In this document: piece after piece, positions 37,724 to 45,322 of the stretch | Position numbering within the stretch: position 1 is the first letter of the stretch | How the letters are laid out: every line of letters begins with the position of its first letter | NCBI RefSeq assembly: GCF_003336755.1 | Contig: NZ_QMDI01000005.1 | Span: 62,001 to 126,000, forward strand | DNA length: 64,000 bases | Direction: 5' to 3' | DNA from: Elioraea thermophila (ex Habib et al. 2022) | Lineage (GTDB): Bacteria > Pseudomonadota > Alphaproteobacteria > Acetobacterales > Acetobacteraceae | Position numbers and translations under genes: made by a program | Notes under the pieces: generated by a model | What the model was told of the DNA's origin: nothing | Database searches by the model: none | The model's input: the letters and a program-made list of their open reading frames with translations, nothing else

Positions 37724-39420
37724 ACGACGCGGTGCTGCATCGCCCTTCCTCGGCCTCCGAGGCGCTCGAGCGCATCCGCCTGCAGGTGATGTGGAACCGC
37801 CTGATCGCGGTGGTGGAAGAGCAGGCGCAGACGATGATCCGCACGGCCTTCTCCACCACCGTGCGCGAGGCGGGCGACCTTTCCGCCGGCATCTTCGACC
37901 TCGAAGGCCGCATGCTCGCCCAGGCCGTCACCGGCACGCCGGGCCATGTCAATTCGATGGCGGAATCGGTCGCGCACTTCCTGCGCGCGATCCCGCCCGA
38001 AACCATGCGCCCGGGCGATCACTACATCACCAACGACCCCTGGCTCGCCACCGGGCACCTGCACGACCTCACCGTCGTCACCCCGGCCTTCATGGACGGC
38101 CGTCTCGTCGCCCTCTTCGCCAACACCGCGCACGTGATCGATGTCGGCGGGCTCGGCATGGGGCCGGAGGGTCGGTCGGTGTTCGAGGAGGGGCTCTCCA
38201 TCCCGATCGTGACATGCTTCGAGCAAGGCCGGCCGAACGAGACCTTCTTCGCCTTCCTGCGCGCCAACTCGCGCACGCCGGCCGAGCTCGAGGGCGACGT
38301 CTATTCGCTCTGTGCCTGCAACGAAGCCGGTATCCGGCGTCTTCGCGCGATGATGGAGGAGTACCGTCTCGACTCCCTCGAGCCGCTCGCCGAGGCGATC
38401 TTCGACGCTTCGCTGAAGGCGACGCTGGCCGAGATCGCGCGCCTGCCGAAGGGCACTTGGCGGGCAGAGCTCGTCTCCGACGGCTACGACGAGCCGATCA
38501 CGCTCTCCGCCGCGCTCACGGTGCACGAGGACGGGATCGCGGTCGACTACGCCGGCACCTCGCCGCTCTCGTCACGGGGCATCAACGTTCCGCCGGCATA
38601 CACGCGGGCCTACACCTGCTTCGGCCTGAAGGTGGTGGTGGCACCCGAGGTGCCGAACAACTGGGCGTCGCTCCTGCCCTTCCGCATCACGATCCCCCCG
38701 GGTTCGATCCTGAACGCGCCGCGGCCCTACCCGGTCTCGGTCCGCCACGTCATCGGCCAGCTCCTGCCGGACCTCATGATGGGCTGCCTTGCCCAGGCCG
38801 TGCCCGAGCGTGTGGCGGCGGAGGGTTCGTCGTCGTTGTGGAACCCGCCGCTGCGCGGGGGCTCTCAGGTGTCGGGGCCGCGCGCGGTGCTTCCCGATTT
38901 CGAGATCATCACCTTCAACTCGGGCGGCACCGGTGCGCGCTGGACGAAGGACGGGCTTTCCGCCTGCGCCTTTCCTTCAGGGGTGCGCACCATGCCGGTG
39001 GAGGCGACCGAGAACGCCGCCCCCATCGTCATCTGGCGCAAGGAACTTCGCCCCGACTCGGCCGGGGCGGGCCGCACGCGCGGCGGCTTCGGCCAGACGA
39101 TGGTGATCGGTGCCGCGGAGGACGCCGAGTTCGCGGTCAACGCCATCTTCGACCGCGTGGCCAACCCACCGAGGGGCCGCTTCGGCGGCAAGGACGGCGC
39201 ACCTGGCGCGGTGCTGCGCGACGACGGTGTGGTGCTGCGCACCAAGGGCTATCAGGTGATCCCCGCCGGCCGACGCCTCGTGCTGCACCTGCCGGGTGGC
39301 GGCGGCATGGGCGATCCGCGCGAGCGCGACCCCGCGCTCGTCGCGCGCGACGTGGCGGACGGGCTCGTTTCGCCGGAGGCGGCGGCGCGCGATTACGGGT
39401 TCGTCACGGACGCGGCGTGA
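37720..39420 (+). CDS. Hydantoinase/oxoprolinase family protein, subunit B (HyuB)
   Basis: A 566-residue catalytic partner of HyuA. Family signatures include SAGIFDLEGRMLAQAVTGTPGH, the metal-site region NDPWLATGHLHDLTVVTPAF, and RGGFGQTMVIG with a glycine-rich C-terminal LHLPGGGGMGDPRER. Length and order are normal. Its stop overlaps the GTG of the frameshifted FkbM gene, so that gene was part of the same translational unit. Confidence 0.95.
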   Translation: MNDAVLHRPSSASEALERIRLQVMWNRLIAVVEEQAQTMIRTAFSTTVREAGDLSAGIFDLEGRMLAQAVTGTPGHVNSMAESVAHFLRAIPPETMRPGDHYITNDPWLATGHLHDLTVVTPAFMDGRLVALFANTAHVIDVGGLGMGPEGRSVFEEGLSIPIVTCFEQGRPNETFFAFLRANSRTPAELEGDVYSLCACNEAGIRRLRAMMEEYRLDSLEPLAEAIFDASLKATLAEIARLPKGTWRAELVSDGYDEPITLSAALTVHEDGIAVDYAGTSPLSSRGINVPPAYTRAYTCFGLKVVVAPEVPNNWASLLPFRITIPPGSILNAPRPYPVSVRHVIGQLLPDLMMGCLAQAVPERVAAEGSSSLWNPPLRGGSQVSGPRAVLPDFEIITFNSGGTGARWTKDGLSACAFPSGVRTMPVEATENAAPIVIWRKELRPDSAGAGRTRGGFGQTMVIGAAEDAEFAVNAIFDRVANPPRGRFGGKDGAPGAVLRDDGVVLRTKGYQVIPAGRRLVLHLPGGGGMGDPRERDPALVARDVADGLVSPEAAARDYGFVTDAA

Positions 39421-40132
39421 GCGCGGCGGCGTCGTTGCGAGGGCGGCTCGAATGGGTCGCCCATGTCTGGAAGGCGGCGACCCAGCAGCATCATCGCAAT
39501 CTCCTGCCGCTTCTCCGCCCTCTCCTGCCGGCGGACGGGGTCGCCTTCGACATCGGGGCCCATGCCGGGCAGTTCACCAAGTTGTTCGCTCGTCTTGCTC
39601 CCGCGGGGCGCGTCATCGCCGTCGAACCCTCGCCTTATGCACGCTCGATCCTGGAGAGGATCGTGCGCCTGCATCGCCTGCGCAACGTCATCGTCGTCCC
39701 GGTCGGACTATCGGACCGGCCGGGCGAGCTCGAGCTCGCGACCCCGATCAAGCCATCGGGCGCGGTCGGGTTCCGCTTGGCGAGTTTCGCCCCTCCGACC
39801 GGCCGGGTGCCGTGCGCCAGGACCGCGTGGCGGTGGAGACGCTGGATGGGCTGGTGGAACGGCTGGCCCTTCGCCGTCTCGACCTCATCAAGTGCGACGT
39901 CGAGGGCTGGGAGGGGCACGTGCTGCGCGGCGGCATGCACACCCTCGCCCGCTTCCGCCCCGCCATCCTCCTTGAGATCGTCACCCCCTCGCTGGCGCGC
40001 GCCGGCGACACGCCGGACACCGTCTGGTCCCTTCTTGCCCCGCTCGGCTACGCTGCAGAGCGGCTGCCGGACGGTGCACCGGTCGAAGGCTACGCCGGCG
40101 ACGCCGACTCTCTGTTTCGGGCCTTGAGGTGA
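39417..40132 (+). pseudogene. FkbM-family methyltransferase, interrupted by one frameshift
   Basis: The first part (GTG at 39417) reads WKAATQQHHRNLL, then VAFDIGAHAGQFTKLFARL, a SAM-binding loop, and VEPSPYARSILERIV, up to GFRLASFAP near 39795. The homologous end continues in another frame: VAVETLDGLVERLALRRLDL, then IKCDVEGWEGHVLRGG, the FkbM signature, down to the stop at 40132. The span is 716 bases, one short of a whole number of codons; adding one C to the CCCC run at 39790-39793 would restore a frame of about 238 residues. Either a real mutation or a base-calling error in a C-run. Confidence 0.85.
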
Positions 40133-40142
40133 GCACGCTGCC

Positions 40143-41612
40143 ATGGCCACGCTGTTCCGCTGCGACCTCGTCATCCGCAACGCCCTCGTCTTCGACGGCA
40201 CCGGCGCGCCGCGCCGCCTCGCCGACGTCGCCGTCGCCGGGGATCGCATCATTGCGGTCGGCGACTGTTCGGCCACCGCGGGCTGGGTCGAGATCGACGC
40301 CGCCGGCAAGGCGCTCGCCCCGGGCTTCATCGATGCGCACGCGCACGACGACCGCGCCGTGCTCTGCGGGCCCGAGTGCCTGCACTGCAAGCTGAGCCAA
40401 GGTGTGACCACCGTCGTCGTCGGCAATTGCGGCATCTCGCTCAGCCCTCTCGTGCGCGACACGCGCCCGCCCGCCCCGCTCGACCTTCTCGGCGATGCGT
40501 CCCACTGGCGCTACGACAGCTTCGCCGAATACGCCGAGGACTTCAGCCGCCACGGCTCGGCCGTCAATGCGATCGCCTTCATCGGCCACACCACGCTCCG
40601 CGCACGCGAGATGGGTGATGCCGAGCTCGGCCGCACAGCGACCGAAGCCGAGGCCGCGCGGATGAAGGATCGTCTCGCCGAGGCGCTCCGCCAGGGCGCC
40701 TGGGGCCTCTCGACCGGGCTCTGGTACCCCCCGGCGAACGCGGCGACGACGGACGAGGTGATCGCCATCGCCGAGGCGCTGACGGAAGCGGGCGGCCTCT
40801 ATGCCACCCACATGCGCGACGAAGGGGATGCGATCCTGGAGGCGATCGATGAGGCCTGCGCGATCGGTCGCGCCGCGCGCGTGCCGGTGGTGATCAGCCA
40901 CTTCAAGTGCATCCAGCCGCAGAACTGGGGCCGCAGCGTCGAGACCCTCGCGCGCGTCGACGAGGCGGCGAAGCACCAGCGCGTGGCGTTCGACGTCTAT
41001 CCCTACCCGGCCTCCAGCACCGTGCTGTTGCCGGAGAAGCTGCGCGACGACGTGCGGGTCGTCGTCACCTGGTCGGTGCCGCACCCGGAGATGCAAGGGC
41101 GGGATCTCGACGACATCGCGCGCGCCTGGGGCTGCACGCGACGCGAGGCAGCCGTGCGCCTGCTTCCTGCCGGCGCGATCACCTTCCAGATGAGCGAGGA
41201 GGACGTGCGGCGCATTCTCGCCCATCCGCGCGCGATGATCGGCTCGGACGGCCTGCCGCACGATTCCTTCCCGCACCCGCGCCTCTGGGGCACCTTCCCG
41301 CGCGTGCTCGGGCGCTACGCGCGCGAGGAGCGGCTCTTCTCGCTCGAGGAGGCGGTGCGCAAGATGACGGGGCTGACCGCCGAGACCTTCGGCATTCCCG
41401 ATCGCGGCGTGATCCGCCCTGGCGCCTTCGCCGACCTCGTGCTGTTCGACCCCGCGACCGTGATCGACGAGGCGACCTTCGAGGAGCCCACCCGGCCGGC
41501 CGCGGGGATCGAGCAGGTGTGGGTGAACGGTGAGGCGGTGTATCGATACGGCGAAGGTCCAACGGGGGCGCGACCGGGGCGGCTTTTGAAGAACCCAAAG
41601 GCGAGGGCTTGA
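40143..41612 (+). CDS. N-acyl-D-amino-acid deacylase family amidohydrolase
   Basis: A 489-residue amidohydrolase-superfamily enzyme. Metal motif DAHAHDDRAVL follows APGFI; then the D-aminoacylase Cys/Glu region GVTTVVVGNCGISLSP, HMRDEGDAILEAIDEA, ISHFKCIQPQNWGRS and the late Asp in GSDGLPHDSFPHPRLWGTFPRVL. Such enzymes deacylate N-acyl-D-amino acids or N-acyl-D-glutamate, and some relatives act on dihydropyrimidine-like rings. It closes the hydantoinase operon and could handle the D-forms the M20 enzyme does not take. Confidence 0.92.
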   Translation: MATLFRCDLVIRNALVFDGTGAPRRLADVAVAGDRIIAVGDCSATAGWVEIDAAGKALAPGFIDAHAHDDRAVLCGPECLHCKLSQGVTTVVVGNCGISLSPLVRDTRPPAPLDLLGDASHWRYDSFAEYAEDFSRHGSAVNAIAFIGHTTLRAREMGDAELGRTATEAEAARMKDRLAEALRQGAWGLSTGLWYPPANAATTDEVIAIAEALTEAGGLYATHMRDEGDAILEAIDEACAIGRAARVPVVISHFKCIQPQNWGRSVETLARVDEAAKHQRVAFDVYPYPASSTVLLPEKLRDDVRVVVTWSVPHPEMQGRDLDDIARAWGCTRREAAVRLLPAGAITFQMSEEDVRRILAHPRAMIGSDGLPHDSFPHPRLWGTFPRVLGRYAREERLFSLEEAVRKMTGLTAETFGIPDRGVIRPGAFADLVLFDPATVIDEATFEEPTRPAAGIEQVWVNGEAVYRYGEGPTGARPGRLLKNPKARA

Positions 41613-41614
41613 GA

Positions 41615-41714
41615 GCGAGGGGCCGATAGGCCCCTCGCGCACCCCAGGAGGGCGGCCCTCCCGAGGGTCGGGCCGCGCCCCCCGCAGGGGGCGCGGGGGA
41701 CAGGCTTGTCCCCC
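41615..41714 (+). repeat. Multi-hairpin intergenic repeat, copy A
   Basis: Four consecutive inverted repeats fill the gap between two convergent genes. H1: 10-bp perfect stem at 41615-41638 with a GATA loop. H2: GGAGGG/CCCTCC at 41647-41661. H3: 10-bp stem at 41673-41696 with a CGCA loop. H4: GGGGGACA/TGTCCCCC at 41695-41714. The reverse complement of 44038-44158 aligns with it in the same order, so this is a repeated element, not only a terminator. Confidence 0.85.
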
Positions 41715-41717
41715 ACC

Positions 41718-42731
41718 CTACGCTCTCACGCTCGCCACCGTCACCGCGTTGACCAGCGGCTCGCCCTTGGCGAAGGCCTCGATGTTGGCGAGCGTCGTCT
41801 CCGCGATCGCCGCCAGCGCCTCGCGCGTGAAGAACGCCTGGTGCCCCGTCACCAGCACGTTGGGGAACATCATCAGGCGCTGCAGCACGTCATCCTTGAT
41901 GATCTCGTTCGAGAGATCCTCGAAGAACAGGTCCGCCTCCTGTTCGTAGACGTCGATGGCGAGCCCGCCGAGCCGCCCTTCCTTCAACGCCTCGATCGCG
42001 GCCTCCGAGTCGATCAGCGCGCCGCGCGAGGTGTTCACCACCATCGCGCCTGGCTTGAGATCGCCGAAGCTGCGCGCGTTCAGCAGATGCCGCGTCTGCG
42101 GCGTGAGTGGGGCGTGCAGGGTGATGACGTCAGACGCGCGCAGGAGCTCCTCCCGCGCCACGTAGGTCACGCCGATCGCCTCGAGAGCCGCATCGCGCCG
42201 CACATCGGTCGCCAAGACCGTGCAGCCGAAGCCCGCGCGCAGGATCCGTGCCACGATCGCGCCGATCCGCCCCGTGCCCACCACGCCGACGGTCTTGTCG
42301 TGCAGGTCGAACCCCAGGAGACCCTCGAGCGAGAAGTTGTTCTCGCGCGTGCGCTGATAGGCGCGATGGATGCGGCGGATCAGGCTCAGCATCAGGCCGA
42401 TGGTGAACTCCGCCACCGCGTGCGGCGAATAGGCCGGCACGCGCACCACCGCAATGCGGTGCGCCTCGGCGGCCACGAGATCGACGTTGTTGAAGCCCGC
42501 GCAGCGCAGCGCGATCAGCCGCACGCCGCCGCGCGCCAACCGCTCGATCACCTTCGCGTTCGCATCGTCGTTGACGAACAGGCAGACAGCGTCGAACCCG
42601 TCGGCGAGCGGCGCCGTCTCGTGCGAGAGCCTCGGCTCGAGCCAGGCGAAGTCGCACAGGCGCCCGCCGTTGCGCTCCTCGAAGCTGCGGCGGTCGTAGG
42701 GCTTGGTCGAGAACATCGCCACGCGCATCAT
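41718..42731 (-). CDS. D-lactate dehydrogenase-type 2-hydroxyacid dehydrogenase
   Basis: A 337-residue NAD-dependent enzyme resembling fermentative D-lactate dehydrogenase (LdhA). It starts MMRVAMFSTKPYDRRSFEE, typical of LdhA; the second ATG at 42728 is better spaced from GGAGG. Motifs: RCAGFNNVDLVAAEAH, the nucleotide loop VGVVGTGRIGAIVARIL, NTSRGALIDSEAAIEAL (Arg), and the C-terminal VLVTGHQAFFTREALAAI (His). Likely reduces pyruvate to D-lactate or works in reverse. Its leader contains an 8-bp inverted repeat. Confidence 0.92.
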   Translation of the reverse strand: MMRVAMFSTKPYDRRSFEERNGGRLCDFAWLEPRLSHETAPLADGFDAVCLFVNDDANAKVIERLARGGVRLIALRCAGFNNVDLVAAEAHRIAVVRVPAYSPHAVAEFTIGLMLSLIRRIHRAYQRTRENNFSLEGLLGFDLHDKTVGVVGTGRIGAIVARILRAGFGCTVLATDVRRDAALEAIGVTYVAREELLRASDVITLHAPLTPQTRHLLNARSFGDLKPGAMVVNTSRGALIDSEAAIEALKEGRLGGLAIDVYEQEADLFFEDLSNEIIKDDVLQRLMMFPNVLVTGHQAFFTREALAAIAETTLANIEAFAKGEPLVNAVTVASVRA

Positions 42732-42747
42732 CGGGCCTCCTTCACCG

Positions 42748-42768
42748 TTCGGGCATGGGGTGCCCGAA
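42748..42768 (-). promoter_or_regulatory. Perfect inverted repeat in the leader of the D-lactate dehydrogenase gene
   Basis: TTCGGGCA (42748-42755) and TGCCCGAA (42761-42768) surround 5 bases, 17 bases upstream of the dehydrogenase ATG. It could be a repressor operator or an RNA hairpin close to the ribosome binding site. Confidence 0.45.
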
Positions 42769-42808
42769 GCACGGCCTCACGCGCAACCGCGATCGGCATC
42801 CGCCCGGC

Positions 42809-42837
42809 TTGTCGTGTCTCGGGCGCGGCGCGATAAC
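42809..42837 (+). promoter_or_regulatory. Candidate promoter for the acyl-CoA dehydrogenase gene
   Basis: TTGTCG (42809-42814) and GATAAC (42832-42837), spacer 17 bases, followed by GGAGGAGG before the ATG at 42858. It lies in the divergent gap with the D-lactate dehydrogenase gene. Confidence 0.45.
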
Positions 42838-42857
42838 GCGGCGGAGGAGGAAAGGCG

Positions 42858-44027
42858 ATGGACGGAAGCCTTGCGCGTGGCGATCCTTGGGCTGACCTGC
42901 GGGCCGAGGTCGCCAAGCTGTGCAGCCGTTTCCCCGGCGAATACTGGCGCAAGCTGGATGCCGAGCGCGCCTACCCGACCGAGTTCGTGCACGCCCTCAC
43001 CGAGGCGGGCTGGCTTTCGGTGCTGATCCCGGAGGAGTACGGCGGCGCGGGCCTGCCGCTCTCCGCCGCCGCCGCCATCCTGGAGACCATCCACGCCTCG
43101 GGCTGCAACGGTGCCGCCTGCCACGCCCAGATGTACACCATGGGCACGCTTCTGCGGCACGGCTCTGCCGAACAGAAGGCGCGCTGGCTGCCCGAAATCG
43201 CCGCCGGCCGGCTTCGCCTGCAGGCCTTTGCCGTGACCGAACCCACCTCCGGCTCCGACACGACCAGCCTGCGCACCTTCGCCCGCCGCGACGGCGATGC
43301 CTGGATCGTTTCGGGGCAGAAGGTCTGGACCTCGCGGGCGGAACATTCCGACCTCATGATCCTGCTCGCGCGCACCACACCGCGCGAGCAGGTGGCGAAA
43401 CGCACCGAGGGACTTTCGGTGTTTCTGGTCGACATGCGGGAGGCGGTCGGGCGCGGCCTGACCATCCGGCCCATCCGCACCATGATGAACCACAACTCCT
43501 GCGAACTGTTCTTTGACGACCTTCGCATTCCGGCCGACAGTCTGATCGGCGAGGAGGGCAAGGGTTTCCGCTACATTCTCGACGGCATGAACGCCGAGCG
43601 CCTCCTGATCGCCGCGGAGTGCATCGGTGACGCGAAATGGTTCATCGCCAAGGCGGTGGCGTATGCGAAGGAGCGCGTGGTGTTCGGCCGCCCGATCGGG
43701 CAGAACCAGGGTGTGCAGTTCCCGATCGCGCGCGCTCATGCGCAGATGCGGGCGGCGGAACTGATGGTGCGCGAAGGATGCGCGAAGTTCGAGGCGGGGG
43801 CGCCGTGCGGGGAGGAGGCGAACCTCGCCAAGCTGCTCGCCGCCGATGCCTCCTGGGCCGCCGCCGAGGCCTGCCTGCAGACCCACGGCGGCTTCGGCTT
43901 CGCGGAAGCCTACGACGTGGAGCGCAAGTTCCGCGAAACCCGGCTTTATCAGGTCGCGCCCATCAGCACCAACCTCATCCTCGCCTACATCGGCGAGCAC
44001 GTGCTCGGCATGCCGCGTAGCTACTAG
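42858..44027 (+). CDS. Acyl-CoA dehydrogenase
   Basis: A 389-residue FAD enzyme introducing an alpha-beta double bond in an acyl-CoA. The FAD-binding signature FAVTEPTSGSDTTSLRT is present, as is GQKVWTSRAEHSD. The usual catalytic Glu of the C-terminal YEGTSE motif is absent (here VAPISTN), but the MNAERLLIAAE helix has a Glu at the place used by isovaleryl-CoA dehydrogenase, so a branched-chain or related acyl substrate is plausible. A strong GGAGGAGG precedes the ATG. The next gene, a CoA transferase, probably supplies its acyl-CoA. Confidence 0.92.
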   Translation: MDGSLARGDPWADLRAEVAKLCSRFPGEYWRKLDAERAYPTEFVHALTEAGWLSVLIPEEYGGAGLPLSAAAAILETIHASGCNGAACHAQMYTMGTLLRHGSAEQKARWLPEIAAGRLRLQAFAVTEPTSGSDTTSLRTFARRDGDAWIVSGQKVWTSRAEHSDLMILLARTTPREQVAKRTEGLSVFLVDMREAVGRGLTIRPIRTMMNHNSCELFFDDLRIPADSLIGEEGKGFRYILDGMNAERLLIAAECIGDAKWFIAKAVAYAKERVVFGRPIGQNQGVQFPIARAHAQMRAAELMVREGCAKFEAGAPCGEEANLAKLLAADASWAAAEACLQTHGGFGFAEAYDVERKFRETRLYQVAPISTNLILAYIGEHVLGMPRSY

Positions 44028-44037
44028 GAGGAACGGC

Positions 44038-44158
44038 GGGGGACACGCGTGTCCCCCGCGCCCCCTGCAAAGTGCGCCGCTCCCGATGGTCGCGGCGCGT
44101 GCGGCCCGACCATCGGGAGGGCCGCCCTCCCGGGGGGCGCGGGGGGCCCATCGGCCCC
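44038..44158 (-). repeat. Multi-hairpin intergenic repeat, copy B (inverted relative to copy A)
   Basis: Read on the minus strand, it matches copy A in order. H1 equivalent: GGGGCC/GGCCCC, 44143-44158. H2: GGGAGGGC/GCCCTCCC, 44115-44131. H4: GGGGGACA-CGCG-TGTCCCCC, 44038-44057. Between H2 and H4 it holds about 20 extra bases, and a 12-bp inverted repeat (44081-44092 with 44107-44118) spans the region where copy A has H3. It fills the gap between the acyl-CoA dehydrogenase and CoA transferase genes. Confidence 0.85.
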
Positions 44159-44172
44159 ACGCGAACCAGACG

Positions 44173-45294
44173 ATGAAACCCCTCTCCGGCCTTCTCGTCC
44201 TCTCCCTCGAACAGGCGGTCGCCGCCCCTTTGCTCACCTGCCGCCTGGCGGACGCCGGCGCGCGGGTGATCAAGGTCGAACGCGCCGAAGGCGACTTCGC
44301 CCGTGGCTATGACGATTACGCGCGCGGCCTCGCCTCCTACTTCGTGTGGCTCAATCGCGGCAAGGAAAGCCTGGTCGCCGACCTGAAGAACCCGAACGAT
44401 CGGGCGCTCCTTCACCGCATCCTCGCCCGCGCCGACGTGTTCGTGCAGAACCTCGCCCCCGGCGCGGCCGCCCGCGCCGGTTTCGACTCGGCAACGTTGC
44501 GGGCGCGTCACCCTCGGCTGATCACCGTCGACATCTCGGGCTACGGCGAGGAAGGCCCCTACGCCGCGATGAAGGCCTACGACCTGCTCGTGCAGGCGGA
44601 ATCCGGGCTCTGCTCCGTCACCGGAAGGCCCGAGGGCCCGGGCCGCGTCGGCGTTTCCGTCTGCGACATCGCCTGCGGGCTTTCGGCCTATGCCGGGGTG
44701 CTGGAGGCGCTGATCGAACGCGACCGCACCGGGCGCGGGCAGGGCCTCGCCGTCTCCCTGTTCGACGGCATGGCGGAGTGGATGACGGTGCCGCTGCTGA
44801 CCTGGGAGGCGACGGGGCGGCCGCCGCCGCGGCTCGGCCTCGCGCACCCCTCCATCTGTCCCTACGGTGCCTTCGCCCTCGCCGATGGCGCCCTCGTTCT
44901 GATCTCGATCCAGAACGAGCGGGAATGGGCTGCCTTCTGCGCCGAGGTGCTGGATGAGCCCGAACTGCCGAAGCGCGAGGGCTTCGAGACCAACGTGGCG
45001 CGCGTGCGCAATCGCGCCACGGTCGATGCCTTCGTCGCCGAACGGCTCGCACGGCTCGATCGGGCCGAGGCGCGCGCCCGGCTCGATCGCGCGAAGACGG
45101 CTTATGGCTTCGTGAACGACGTCGCCGGGCTTGCCGCGCACCCAGTGCTGCGTCGCGTCGTCATCGAGACGGAAGCGGGGCCCATTGCCATCCCTGCCCC
45201 CCCGGTGCGCCGCGCCGGCGAAGCGCTTTCCTTCGGTGCGGTGCCGCGCCTCGGCGAACACACGGAGAAGATCCGCGCCGAATTCGGCGTCTGA
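44173..45294 (+). CDS. CaiB/BaiF-family CoA transferase (class III)
   Basis: A 373-residue CoA transferase. Family start LSGLLVLSLEQAVAAPLLTCRLADAGARVIKVE; NRGKESLVADLK; the nucleophilic Asp in AYDLLVQAESGL; ISGYGEEGPYA and RVGVSVCDIACGLSAYAGVLEAL. It probably exchanges CoA between acids to feed the upstream acyl-CoA dehydrogenase. The two genes are separated by repeat copy B. Only about 25% smaller features distinguish it from the 10785-11981 enzyme by eye; they are clearly different paralogues. Confidence 0.93.
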   Translation: MKPLSGLLVLSLEQAVAAPLLTCRLADAGARVIKVERAEGDFARGYDDYARGLASYFVWLNRGKESLVADLKNPNDRALLHRILARADVFVQNLAPGAAARAGFDSATLRARHPRLITVDISGYGEEGPYAAMKAYDLLVQAESGLCSVTGRPEGPGRVGVSVCDIACGLSAYAGVLEALIERDRTGRGQGLAVSLFDGMAEWMTVPLLTWEATGRPPPRLGLAHPSICPYGAFALADGALVLISIQNEREWAAFCAEVLDEPELPKREGFETNVARVRNRATVDAFVAERLARLDRAEARARLDRAKTAYGFVNDVAGLAAHPVLRRVVIETEAGPIAIPAPPVRRAGEALSFGAVPRLGEHTEKIRAEFGV

Positions 45295-45322
45295 GCGTCA
45301 CGCCGCAGCCGGGGAACGCCGT

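Noticed and set aside
39790-39815. Programmed frameshift in the FkbM gene
   Set aside because: No slippery heptamer with downstream structure of a known type was recognised; a lost C in a C-run is simpler.
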